Shown here in pieces: positions 44,437 through 52,826 of a stretch of DNA of 64,000 nt. How positions within the stretch are numbered: the stretch's first letter is position 1; every line of letters starts with the position of its first letter. Position numbers and translations under genes: made by a program. The notes below the pieces were generated by a model. It ran no database searches. It was given only the letters and a program-made list of their open reading frames with translations, and was not told the origin of the DNA. Origin of the DNA: CAZJHD01 sp964545855 (GTDB lineage Bacteria > Planctomycetota > UBA1135 > JACQFD01); contig CAZJHD010000002.1 of NCBI GenBank assembly GCA_964545855.1, forward strand, positions 152,993 to 216,992. Direction: 5' to 3'.

Positions 44437-45557
44437 GGAGCGAGCGCCTCCTTCACGGCGGCCACGACGCGCTGCTGCTGCTCGGGGCGCAGCCCCCCGT
44501 GGATCGGCAGCGAGAGCACGCGGCGGGCAGCGGCCTCGGCGACCGGGAACGCGCCCGATCGGTTCCCGAGCGACGCGAAGCACTCCTGGAGGTGGAGAGG
44601 CACGGGGTAGTAGACCCCGCAGCCGATGCCGCGCTTCCCGAGGAATCCCGCCACGGCGTCGCGCCGCGGCGTCTCGATCGTGTACTGGTGCCACGCGTGC
44701 GTCGTCCCCGCGGCCGTCGTCGGCAGCGCGACCTCCCCCAGGAGCCCCGCCTCCTCGAAGAGAGTCCCGTAGCGTTCGGCGTTGCGCGCGCGCGCCGCGT
44801 TCTCCTCGTCGAGGCGGCGCAGCTTCACACGGAGGATCGCCGCTTGGAGTGCGTCGATCCGGAAGTTCCCGCCGACCCAGCGATGGTGATAGCGCTCGAT
44901 CTCGCCATGGGCGCGCAGCGCCCGCGCGCGGCCGGCCCGCTCCGGATCGCCCACCGTGAGGAATCCGGCGTCGCCGGCCGCGCCGAGGTTCTTCGACGGG
45001 AAGAACGACCACGTGCCGAAGGCCGAGCGCGTGCCGACGGAGACGCCCGCGATGCGCGCGCCGATCGCCTGCGCGCAGTCCTCGACGACCGGAAGCCCGT
45101 GACGGGCGGCGACCGCTCCGATCCGCCCGAGGTCGGCGGGGCGACCGAAGAGGTGCACCGGGAGGATCGCCTTCGTGCGCGGCCCGAGGGCCGCCTCGAG
45201 GCGCGCGGGATCGAGGTTCAAGCTCGACGGCTCCACGTCGACGAACACGGGCTTCGCGCCGAGGCGCGCCACCGTGCCGGCCGTCGCGAAGAACGTGAAC
45301 GGCGTCGTCACCACCTCGTCGCCCGCGCCCACGTCGAGGGCCATGAGCGCGAGGAGGATCGCGTCGGTGCCCGAGGAGAGGCCGATCACCGGGCCGGAGC
45401 CGAGCCACTGCTGCAGCTCGCTCTCCAGGGCCTCCACCTCCGGCCCGAGGACGTAGCGACCGCTCCGCAGCACCGCGAGCACGGCGGCCTCGATCTCCTC
45501 CGCCTGCGCGCGATGGATGGCCGCGAGATCGAGGAGCGGGATCGGCTCGTTCTTCAT
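44433..45557 (-). CDS. DegT/DnrJ/EryC1/StrS aminotransferase
   Basis: 374 residues. This PLP enzyme transfers an amino group, usually from glutamate, to a keto-sugar nucleotide. PIPLLDLAAIHRAQAEEIE, then GLSSGTDAILLALMALDVGA and TPFTFFATAGTVARLGAKPV, are characteristic. The Schiff-base lysine is Lys189 in SFFPSKNLGAAGDAG. NFRIDALQAAILRVKL and HAWHQYTI follow. It is coupled to dapB by ATGA and to the epimerase by GTGA, an unusual link between nucleotide-sugar and lysine/peptidoglycan genes. The substrate is unknown; amino-sugar formation for the surface glycan is most likely. Confidence 0.93.
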   Translation of the reverse strand: MKNEPIPLLDLAAIHRAQAEEIEAAVLAVLRSGRYVLGPEVEALESELQQWLGSGPVIGLSSGTDAILLALMALDVGAGDEVVTTPFTFFATAGTVARLGAKPVFVDVEPSSLNLDPARLEAALGPRTKAILPVHLFGRPADLGRIGAVAARHGLPVVEDCAQAIGARIAGVSVGTRSAFGTWSFFPSKNLGAAGDAGFLTVGDPERAGRARALRAHGEIERYHHRWVGGNFRIDALQAAILRVKLRRLDEENAARARNAERYGTLFEEAGLLGEVALPTTAAGTTHAWHQYTIETPRRDAVAGFLGKRGIGCGVYYPVPLHLQECFASLGNRSGAFPVAEAAARRVLSLPIHGGLRPEQQQRVVAAVKEALAP

Positions 45558-46318
45558 GTCCGGTCGGGAGTGCGTGTCCGCTGCGAGAGGAGGGGCTCGA
45601 GGCCGATCACGAGATCGTCGAGCGTGGGCGCCGACCGCAGGGCCAGCAGCACGCCGTCGCGGAAGCAGACGCGGTCGATCGTGTCGTGCCGGATCGAGAG
45701 CATCTCGCCGTCGCCGCCGAGCCGGACCTCCTGGTGCGCCACCACGCCGGGGAGCCGGATCGAATGCACCGGCACGCCCTCCACGCGTCCGCCGCGCACG
45801 CCGCCGACGATCTCGCGCGATCGGTCCGCCGGCGCGTCCCCGCGCACCGCCGCGATGCGCTCCGCCGTGGCGCGCGCCGTGCCGCTGGGCGCATCCTCCT
45901 TCTGCGGGTGGTGCGCCTCGATCACCTCGGCCGCCGGAAGGAACCGCGCGGCCTCCTCGGCGAACCGCATCGCGAGGACGGCGCCGATCGAGAAGTTCGG
46001 GACGACGAGTCCGCCCAGGGCCTTCGCGCGGAGCGCGGCGCGGATCTCCGCCAGCTCCGCCGGGCCGAGTCCCGAGGTGCCGATCACGGGCCGCACGCCC
46101 GCCGCCACGATCGCGAGTGCGTTCGCGCGCGCGCACGCGGCGCTCGTGAAGTCGAGCGCCACCTGCGGCTTCGACGCCGCGAAGGCGCGCGCCAAGTCGT
46201 CGCCCAGGTCGAGCTCCGCGGCGAGGAGGAGCCCCCCGGCGTCGCGAATCCAGCCGCAGGCGAGAGCCCCCATGCGGCCCCTGGCGCCCACGACCGCGAC
46301 GGAGATGCGGAGCGTCAT
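45554..46318 (-). CDS. dapB: 4-hydroxy-tetrahydrodipicolinate reductase
   Basis: 254 residues. NAD(P)H-dependent step toward meso-diaminopimelate and lysine, feeding peptidoglycan stem peptides. VAVVGARGRMG is the dinucleotide motif, ALDFTSA continues it and EAHHPQKEDAPSGTA (His136, Lys140) is the catalytic and substrate motif. The length is at the usual lower end. The start overlaps the pyrophosphorylase-Ddl fusion stop by ATGA and the stop overlaps the aminotransferase start. Confident identity. Confidence 0.95.
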   Translation of the reverse strand: MTLRISVAVVGARGRMGALACGWIRDAGGLLLAAELDLGDDLARAFAASKPQVALDFTSAACARANALAIVAAGVRPVIGTSGLGPAELAEIRAALRAKALGGLVVPNFSIGAVLAMRFAEEAARFLPAAEVIEAHHPQKEDAPSGTARATAERIAAVRGDAPADRSREIVGGVRGGRVEGVPVHSIRLPGVVAHQEVRLGGDGEMLSIRHDTIDRVCFRDGVLLALRSAPTLDDLVIGLEPLLSQRTRTPDRT

Positions 46319-48783
46319 CGCGCCTCCGGGCGTCCGGCCGCGCGCGCCCGCGCGAGCGCGAGCGCCACGAGCTCGTGCAGGAGCTCGGGGAACGGGAGGC
46401 CGGCGGCGGCCGCCGCCCTCGGGAAGAGCGACCTCTCCGTGAGGCCCGGCAGCGTGTTCACCTCGAGCACGAAGGGGCCGTCCGCCGCCACGATCACGTC
46501 GGTGCGCGAGAGCCCGTCGCAGCCGAGGGCGCGATGCGCGAGGAGACCGACACGGCCGAGTGCGCGCACCTGCTCCTCCGAGAGCGACTCCGGCGGGCAG
46601 ATCTCGCTCGCGCCGTCGGCGTCGTACTTCTCCTTCAGGTCGAAGTGATCGGCCTTGCGCGGCCGGATCTCGACGGGCGGGAGGACGCGGAGCTCGCCAT
46701 CGTCGGCGTTCCCGAGGACGGGCACCGTCGCCTCGATGCCGGCGATCGCCCGCTCCACGACGACCCGTGGGCCGAATCCGAGCGCGTGCTCGATCGCCGC
46801 GTCGAGGGCCGCGGCGTCGGCCGTCGCGACGCGCCGCACCCCGTAGGAGGAACCCTGGTTCGCCGCCTTCACGAAGACCGGCCGGCCGAGCCGCGCGATC
46901 GCGTCCCGCAGCGGGCCAGGCTCCGCCCTCCAGGCGCTGCGGTCGACGACGACGCCCGGCGCGCACCGGATCCCCGCGGCGGTGAGCACCGCGCGCGTCG
47001 CGATCTTGTCCATGGCGAGGGCCGATGCCGCGACGCCCGAGCCGGTGTAGGGGATCCCCTCCGACTCGAGGAGCCCCTGCACGACGCCGTCCTCGCCGCC
47101 GGGGCCATGCAGCGCGAGGAAGACGACGTCGATCCCCTCGGCGCGGAGCGCCGCCGCCGCCGCGCCCGGCGACCGCGGCTCGCCGTCGCCGAGCTGCCAG
47201 CGGCCGTCGCTCCCGACGACGAGGGAGACGGTCTCGTAGCGCGTGCGATCGAATTGCGCCATCACCGACCGGCCCGAGCGCAGCGAGATCTCGCGCTCCG
47301 CCGACCGGCCGCCATGGGCGACGGCCACGCGCGGGCGCGCGTCGCCCGCCGCGCCGCCGTGCCCCGCCGCTTGCACGAACAACGGCGCGCCCCCCGCCGC
47401 CGGCACGTCGGCACGGCGCTCCGAGAACTCCGCGAAGTCGAAGGCAAACCGGGGATGGATCTCGACGGCGGGCTCGCCGTGGACCTGCGCCTCGGGCACC
47501 GGCAGCTCCGCCTTGCGGAACCAGCGCGCGAAGTAGGCGCAGATCGCGGCCTGCGCGGTCGCCGGCGAATCGGCGCCGTCGGCGTTCTTCACGGGCGCGA
47601 ACTCGTCCTCGCGCAGGACCTCCATCGTGACGCTGGCGGGCGTCTCCGAGAGTGCGTCGAAGACGAAGGTCTCGAACTTCACGCCCGGGATCTCGCGCGC
47701 CGTTCCGGCAGCGTCGATCCCGCGCACGGTCTTCTCGGCACGGTGCCAGGGCAGCCGGCCGGCGCCCCGCGCGAGGGACGCGACGAAGTCGACGGAGAGC
47801 GCGTGGATCGCGAGATTGCCGGCGCGGAAGACGAGGCGGCCCGCGGCGTCCTTCCGGTCGCGGAGCTCCTTCGGGAGATCGCTGTACTCGATGCAGGAGA
47901 GCCGGCCGTTGCGGCGGCCGATCACACCGACGCGCTCGTCGGCGCTGCTCTTCGCCACGACCTTCGACGACATGCCGGCTCCGGCGAGGTCGTGCAGCCC
48001 GAGGAAGAGCGGGTCTCCGATCCGGACGAGAGGGTTGTCGACCTGCCAGTAGAAGAGGTGGCGGACGCCCTCGCGCGCGCACCGATCGAGGAACCCCGAG
48101 TCGCGCAGCGCCCACAGCACGCCGCCGTGACCGTTGGGATTCCGGAAGAGCCGCGTCGGCGACTCGAGCACGAGCTTCCCCGCCCGGTCGAAGGCCGGCA
48201 CCGTCGATTGGGGGAAGAGCACCACGCGCTCCGCCGGCAGCCCGAACCATCGGCGCTCCTCGAAGAAGGCGCGCGTCGCCTCGTGGTTGCCCGGGCTCGT
48301 CATCACGAACCAGAGCGGCGCCTGCCCCGTGCGGCGTGCGATCGCCGCGAGACGGTCGCCGTGGAAGTCGAAGAGCGTCCGGCCGGAGACGGGGCCGATC
48401 GGGAAGACGCCCTTGGGCCGGTCGAAGCCGAGACGCGTCGCCTGCCCGCCGGCGACGAGCACGTAGCCGACGGCCCCGGCGCGGAGGAGCTCGGCGCCGC
48501 GCGCCCGCGCCGCCTCGAATCGAGCGGCGCCACCGGGCTCGGAGGCCGGGGACACGAGATCGGGCGGCGCGAACTCGCTCGGCACCGCCTTCTCCGGATG
48601 CAGGGCCGCCTTCGACAGGTCTCGCAGGAGATCGAGGTCGAGCCGGGCGAGGTCGGCGAGGAGCGAGCTCCTCTCCGCCTCCCCGAGCCGCGCCCAGTGC
48701 GCGAAGACGTGGGCCTGGCCGATCGCCGCGAGCCGGGCCTCCAGGTCGCCGGCGTCGCCGCCGAGACGAGCGCGCTCGCTCAA
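46315..48783 (-). CDS. UDP-GlcNAc-type pyrophosphorylase fused to D-alanine-D-alanine ligase
   Basis: 822 residues, two enzymes in one frame. Residues about 1-475 are a UDPGP-family nucleotidyltransferase: LVAGGQATRLGFDRPKGV at 109-126, YWQVDNPLVRIGDPLF and NLAIHALSVDF resemble eukaryote-type UDP-N-acetylglucosamine pyrophosphorylase. From about 484 begins a D-Ala-D-Ala ligase: RVAVAHGGRSAEREISL (485-501), ALHGPGGEDG (557-566), FVKAANQGSSYGV (637-649) and EVNTLPGLT (774-782). Both domains seem complete. The start is a TTG at 48783 that overlaps the upstream stop (TTGA), matching the coupling pattern of the operon. It would supply UDP-GlcNAc and the D-Ala-D-Ala dipeptide. Specificity of the first domain for GlcNAc over other sugars is inferred. 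Confidence 0.88.
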   Translation of the reverse strand: MSERARLGGDAGDLEARLAAIGQAHVFAHWARLGEAERSSLLADLARLDLDLLRDLSKAALHPEKAVPSEFAPPDLVSPASEPGGAARFEAARARGAELLRAGAVGYVLVAGGQATRLGFDRPKGVFPIGPVSGRTLFDFHGDRLAAIARRTGQAPLWFVMTSPGNHEATRAFFEERRWFGLPAERVVLFPQSTVPAFDRAGKLVLESPTRLFRNPNGHGGVLWALRDSGFLDRCAREGVRHLFYWQVDNPLVRIGDPLFLGLHDLAGAGMSSKVVAKSSADERVGVIGRRNGRLSCIEYSDLPKELRDRKDAAGRLVFRAGNLAIHALSVDFVASLARGAGRLPWHRAEKTVRGIDAAGTAREIPGVKFETFVFDALSETPASVTMEVLREDEFAPVKNADGADSPATAQAAICAYFARWFRKAELPVPEAQVHGEPAVEIHPRFAFDFAEFSERRADVPAAGGAPLFVQAAGHGGAAGDARPRVAVAHGGRSAEREISLRSGRSVMAQFDRTRYETVSLVVGSDGRWQLGDGEPRSPGAAAAALRAEGIDVVFLALHGPGGEDGVVQGLLESEGIPYTGSGVAASALAMDKIATRAVLTAAGIRCAPGVVVDRSAWRAEPGPLRDAIARLGRPVFVKAANQGSSYGVRRVATADAAALDAAIEHALGFGPRVVVERAIAGIEATVPVLGNADDGELRVLPPVEIRPRKADHFDLKEKYDADGASEICPPESLSEEQVRALGRVGLLAHRALGCDGLSRTDVIVAADGPFVLEVNTLPGLTERSLFPRAAAAAGLPFPELLHELVALALARARAAGRPEAR

Positions 48784-49745
48784 GGGCGCACCTCGAGGAG
48801 CACCTTCAGCACGCCGCTCCCGGCCGCGTGATCGAACGCCATGGGGCCATTCTCCAGCGGCCATCGCTCCGAAACGAGGACCGTCGGATCGATCCGCCTC
48901 TCGCGCAGCGCCTCCAGGGCCGGAGCGAATCGCCCGCATCGCGATCCGACGAGCCGCACCTCGTCGATCACGAGCCGCGCGAGGCTCGACGGCGGCGACT
49001 CCCGCGTGGTGGTCTTGAGCACGATCACGCCGCGGGGACGGACGACGTCGAGGGCCGCGTCGAGACCGCCACGCGACCCCGTCGCCTCCACGACGATCGG
49101 GAACGACGCCCGGAGCTCGCCGGGAACGGGCCCCGCCGACAGGTCGACGACACGCGCGCCCCGCGCCGCCGCGAGAGCGAGCTTCTCGGCGTGGCGGCCG
49201 AGCTGCGTCACGCGCGCTCCCGCATCGCCGAGCACCCAGCCGCAGAGGAGCCCGAGCCGTCCGTCCCCGAGCACCGCGACGGGATCACCGGGGGCCGGCG
49301 GCACCTGCTCGAGGATGGCGAAGGCGGCCGCGAGGGGCTCCACGAAGACGGCCTCCTCGTCGGAGACCTCGTCGGGCACGGGCAGCAGATTCCTCTCCGG
49401 GAGGACGAGCGTCTCGGCGAAGGCGCCGTCGCGGCCGAGGATCCCGAGGACCGTGCGGCGCGCGCAGTGACGATCGAGCCCGGCGTCGCAGCGCTCGCAG
49501 GCGCTGCAGGCGGCATTGATCTCGCCGACCACGCGCCGCCCGGCGAGCCGGCCCTCGCGGGCGACGCCGACGAACTCGTGCCCGGGGACGCCCCGGAATC
49601 CCATGTAGCCGGCGCGGATCTCGAGATCCGTGGCGCAGATTCCGGCGAGACGAACGTCGACGCGCGCCTCGCCGGCCGCGGCCCGTGGCTCGGGCCGCCC
49701 GTCGTCGAAGCGAAGGAGGCCGTCCTCGACGACGAGCGCCCGCAC
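48780..49745 (-). CDS. Zinc-dependent alcohol dehydrogenase (MDR superfamily)
   Basis: 321 residues. Catalytic zinc ligands: Cys37 (GICATD) and GHE at 55-57 (His56, Glu57); structural zinc cysteines Cys80, Cys83, Cys86 and Cys94 (CSACERCDAGLDRHC). The cofactor motif is VAVLGDGRLGLL. This set is the polyol/sorbitol or threonine dehydrogenase type, oxidising a sugar or diol with NAD(P)+. Its substrate is not evident. It is second in the operon, coupled by TTGA to the fusion enzyme. The segment before the cofactor fold is somewhat short for the family but no key residue is missing. Confidence 0.88.
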   Translation of the reverse strand: MRALVVEDGLLRFDDGRPEPRAAAGEARVDVRLAGICATDLEIRAGYMGFRGVPGHEFVGVAREGRLAGRRVVGEINAACSACERCDAGLDRHCARRTVLGILGRDGAFAETLVLPERNLLPVPDEVSDEEAVFVEPLAAAFAILEQVPPAPGDPVAVLGDGRLGLLCGWVLGDAGARVTQLGRHAEKLALAAARGARVVDLSAGPVPGELRASFPIVVEATGSRGGLDAALDVVRPRGVIVLKTTTRESPPSSLARLVIDEVRLVGSRCGRFAPALEALRERRIDPTVLVSERWPLENGPMAFDHAAGSGVLKVLLEVRP

Positions 49746-49765
49746 CGTCCGCCGCGGAGCGCTCC

Positions 49766-50143
49766 CTACCGCGCGCCCTGGGTCGCGCCGTTCGCGTGCG
49801 TCGCGGAGTTCAAGACGCCGTTCTCCGAGAGCACCTCGAGGATCCGCTCCACGAGGCGCATGGAGAGCTCGTGCTTCTTCTCGAGGATGAGCTCTCTCTC
49901 GATCACGCGCTCCACGATCGGCGGGAGCAACGCCTCCACGGCGTAGTCGTGGATGAGGTTGAGGGTCTCCGCGCGATCCGGATCGGGCACGTCGTGGAAA
50001 TGGAACCGGAACACCTGATGCATCGCCTCCTGACAGAGGCGCAACGCTTCCTTCGTACGCTCCTGGACCTGTTCCGGGGAGTGGGTCGCTTTGAAGGTGT
50101 CGACCCGATACTCGTGGAGCAGCCGACGGAAGGTTTCCTGCAT
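49766..50143 (-). CDS. Small helical protein of unknown function
   Basis: 125 residues, strongly helical and charged: VDTFKATHSPEQVQERTKEA, LRLCQEAMHQVFRFHFHDVP and VERVIERELILEKKHELSMR. No signal peptide or membrane helix. The start ATG at 50143 has a good GGAGG with 8 bases of spacing. It lies 20 bases upstream of the alcohol dehydrogenase, so it heads the dapB/Ddl operon. I do not recognise the family; a DNA- or protein-binding regulator of the operon is possible. Confidence 0.7.
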   Translation of the reverse strand: MQETFRRLLHEYRVDTFKATHSPEQVQERTKEALRLCQEAMHQVFRFHFHDVPDPDRAETLNLIHDYAVEALLPPIVERVIERELILEKKHELSMRLVERILEVLSENGVLNSATHANGATQGAR

Positions 50144-50539
50144 GGTGAGGTCCTCCAGAGGACGACCGGCGCGAGGGCCGGAGGGTTCGAAGCGGGGTGT
50201 TGCCAGTGTGCCCGATGCATTCGCAACGGGCGAGTGCGGTCCGCCGGCGGGGACACTCCGAAGGAGGCCTCCCGGGTCACTCCTTTCGTCCGGCGCGGCG
50301 CCGGAGGATGATCTCGACGATTCGGATCGCGTGGAACCGTCCGTTCTCGACGAGACGACATTCCGAGACGTGCCCCCCACGGACGACGCCTCCGAAGAAA
50401 GGTCCCGGCGATGGGGTCTCGAGAGTCGACGGGTCGGGGATCGGAGCGTCGCCGATGGGGTGGGTGGATCGCGCCGCTCGCGACGTGGACGATGGCTCGG
50501 AGCGGCACCAACGGGCGATTCGAACCACGGCGTGACGCG
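50144..50539. other. Non-coding stretch beyond the YpdA remnant
   Basis: About 400 bases between the small helical protein gene and the YpdA-like fragment. The frame stays open but the translation is low-complexity (Ser/Arg/Pro-rich) and matches nothing recognised. It is presumably the rest of a decayed gene plus the promoter of the downstream operon. No clear promoter was found. Confidence 0.4.
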
Positions 50540-50764
50540 TGGGAACTCCTCGCCGGGGACGGCGTCGATCTCGAGCAGCTCGGGCGTCGAGAGGAACCGC
50601 ATTCCCTCGGGAAGACGGTGGATCGAGTCGAGGGGAGCGCGGCGTTCGAGGACGGCCGCGCGGAGGCCTGCTCTCCTGACGGCTCTCCTGGCGTCGCAGG
50701 CGATCGCGAGTGCGCAGGGATCCGCGCCGACGATCAGGAGATCGGCCGGCCCGGAGGTGGACAC
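50540..50764 (-). pseudogene. Decayed YpdA-like FAD oxidoreductase fragment
   Basis: About 75 codons from a GTG at 50764, 17 bases after the fabF stop. ADLLIVGADPCALAIACDAR, then AVLERRAPLDSIHRLPEGMR and FLSTPELLEIDAVP, track the N-terminus of YpdA-type bacillithiol disulfide reductases (GAGPCGLA..., then MTFFSTPELLEIGG). The glycine motif is broken to GADPCA and the remaining 250 or so residues of the family are missing, replaced by non-coding sequence. A truncated remnant is the simplest reading. Confidence 0.7.
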
Positions 50765-50781
50765 GCCGGCCGCGGAGTCCG

Positions 50782-52026
50782 TCAGCGCACCCGGCCGATG
50801 GCGAGGCAGACGTTGTGCCCGCCGAAGCCGAAGGAGTTGGAGAGCGCGAGGCGCACCTCCATCTCGCGCGCCGAGCCCGGGCAGTAGTCGAGGTCGCACT
50901 CCGCGTCCGGCGTCTCCAGGTTCGCCGTCGGATGGATGACGTTGCGGCTCACGGTGAGCGCCGTCACGACGAGTTCGACGGCGGCGGAGGCCCCGAGGAG
51001 GTGTCCGATCATCGACTTGGTCGAGGAGATCGCCACCTTCTTCGCGGCATCGCCGAGGGCGCGCTTGAGCGCGAGCGTCTCGAGGCGGTCGTTGAGGGGC
51101 GTCGAGGTGCCATGGGCGTTCACGTAGGAGACGTCCTCGGGCTTCGATCCCGCTTCCTCGAGGGCCGCGAGGATCGCCCGACGCGCGCCGTCGCCCTGCT
51201 CGTGCGGCGCCGTGATGTGGAAGGCGTCGTCCGTCGAGCCGTAGCCGAGGACCTCCGCGTAGATGCGAGCGCCCCGCTTCTTCGCGTGCTCGAGCTCCTC
51301 GAAGACGAGGGATGCCGCACCCTCGCCCATCACGAACCCGTCGCGATGTGCATCGAAGGGGCGCGACGCGCGAGTGGGCTCGTCGTTGCGCGTGGAGAGG
51401 GCGCGCAGAGCGCAGAAGCCGGCGAGGCCGAGGGGCGTGGTCGCCGCCTCGGAGCCGCCCGTCAGGCAGATGTCGATCTCTCCGTACTTCACCGACCGGA
51501 AGGCCTGCCCGATGGCGTGCCCCGCCGAAGCGCAGGCCGACGACGTCGCGTAGTTCGTGCCCCGGAGATCGTGCCGGATGGCGATCTGCCCCGACATCGC
51601 GTTCGACATCATCTTCGGGATCATGAACGGGTTCACGCGATCGGGGCCGCGCTGCAGCAGCAGCGTCTGCTGGTCCTCGAGCTCGCGGATCCCGCCGATC
51701 CCCGTGCCGAGGATGCAGCCGAAGCGCTCGCGATCGAGCGCCGTGTTCTCCTTGCCGACTCCGGCGTCGGCGATCGCCCGATCTCCGGCGTAGACGGCGT
51801 ATCCGGCGAAGGGATCGAGGCGTTTCGCCTCGATCTTCGGGAAGTAGCTCGCCATCTCGAAGTCGACGACCTCGGCCGCGATCTTCGTCGAGTGCTTCGA
51901 CGTGTCGAAACGCGTGATCCGAATCACGCCGCTCCGACCGTGCAGCAAGTGGTCGAAGATGGTGTCGACGTCCTTGCCGAGAGCGCAGACGGCACCCAAT
52001 CCAGTGATCACGACGCGACGGGACAT
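50782..52026 (-). CDS. fabF: 3-oxoacyl-ACP synthase II
   Basis: 414 residues. Condenses malonyl-ACP with acyl-ACP in fatty-acid elongation. MSRRVVITGLGAVCALGKDV opens the thiolase fold. The catalytic Cys165 lies in SSACASAGHA, with HGTSTP and MIGHLLGASAAVE carrying the two histidines. KRLDPFAGYAVYAGDRAI and EDQQTLLLQRGPDRVNPFMI are usual. The start has GGAGG with 5 bases of spacing. It is downstream of acpP by 212 bases on the same strand. Confidence 0.97.
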   Translation of the reverse strand: MSRRVVITGLGAVCALGKDVDTIFDHLLHGRSGVIRITRFDTSKHSTKIAAEVVDFEMASYFPKIEAKRLDPFAGYAVYAGDRAIADAGVGKENTALDRERFGCILGTGIGGIRELEDQQTLLLQRGPDRVNPFMIPKMMSNAMSGQIAIRHDLRGTNYATSSACASAGHAIGQAFRSVKYGEIDICLTGGSEAATTPLGLAGFCALRALSTRNDEPTRASRPFDAHRDGFVMGEGAASLVFEELEHAKKRGARIYAEVLGYGSTDDAFHITAPHEQGDGARRAILAALEEAGSKPEDVSYVNAHGTSTPLNDRLETLALKRALGDAAKKVAISSTKSMIGHLLGASAAVELVVTALTVSRNVIHPTANLETPDAECDLDYCPGSAREMEVRLALSNSFGFGGHNVCLAIGRVR

Positions 52027-52238
52027 CAGTTCCTCCGGCAGGCGCTCATCGGACGCGATTCCTGGGGGTGTGGAGCAAGGAGGGTCAGAGGGGCCGGAGC
52101 GATCTCCGATACGAGACGATCCGCGGCGAGGCGCGCCGAGGATGCGGACGCCGACCGAGCCCCGTTCGGCCTGGTCTGCGTTCCGCTCACCGCGCGCGCC
52201 TCGCGAGCCCGCGCAGCCCGGGCCCCTTCATCTCTCGG

Positions 52239-52493
52239 TCAGACCTTGCCTTGGACGTAGTCGATGGCGTCGCCGACGGTCTGGATCTTCTCGGCATCCT
52301 CGTCGGGGATGGAGATCTCGAACTCGTCCTCGAACGACATGACCAGCTCGACCGTGTCGAGCGAATCCGCGCCGAGGTCGTTCACGAACGAGGTCGAACG
52401 CGTGACCTTGTCCGGGGTGGTCCCCATCTGATCACAGGTGATCTTGATCACGCGCTCGTCGATGGATCCCTTGGGGCCCGTCTCAGTCGTCAC
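52239..52493 (-). CDS. acpP: Acyl carrier protein
   Basis: 84 residues. The phosphopantetheine attachment serine is Ser44 in [12 protein letters not shown]. The acidic helix [17 protein letters not shown] is standard. The N-terminal 10 residues are slightly longer than E. coli ACP. The start is a GTG preceded by GGAGA with 8 bases. Its leader is about 200 bases and includes a good promoter candidate at 52702-52730. It carries acyl chains for FabD, FabH, FabF and FabG encoded nearby. Confidence 0.97.
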   Translation of the reverse strand: MTTETGPKGSIDERVIKITCDQMGTTPDKVTRSTSFVNDLGADSLDTVELVMSFEDEFEISIPDEDAEKIQTVGDAIDYVQGKV

Positions 52494-52826
52494 TGTGGAT
52501 TCTCCGAATCGTTGAGGGCTCCGGATGGAACGGAGCGAGGGGTCACGGACTTCGATCGTCCGGTGAGCGGATAGGAAGCGAAAACGCGAGAAGGAACGTC
52601 GTGAGAGTCGAACGTCCGCGTCGCTCGGGAGGGCCCTGACGGTTGCGGACCCCCGGGGGGAGGTCCGGACCCCGGCGGGCCGCCGGGCGACGAAGGCGCT
52701 CAGATTAGGGTCGCCGGGGCGTCCATCGAAGAGTCTTCCCTCCCGGGACGCAGCCGCGCCGGGGAAGGGCTCCTCGGACTCGTCGCTCCGGAGCGCGGGA
52801 GGAGCGCTCGCGGAGAGCCCGTCTCG
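52494..52826. other. Leader region between fabG and acpP
   Basis: 333 bases without a gene, on the minus-strand 5' side of acpP. It contains one promoter candidate. The rest is unassigned; a regulatory leader is possible but no riboswitch or terminator fold was recognised. Confidence 0.4.
52702..52730 (-). promoter_or_regulatory. Promoter candidate for acpP
   Basis: On the minus strand TTCGAT, 17-base spacer, TAATCT (plus 52702-52707 and 52725-52730), leaving a leader of about 200 bases. Confidence 0.5.
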
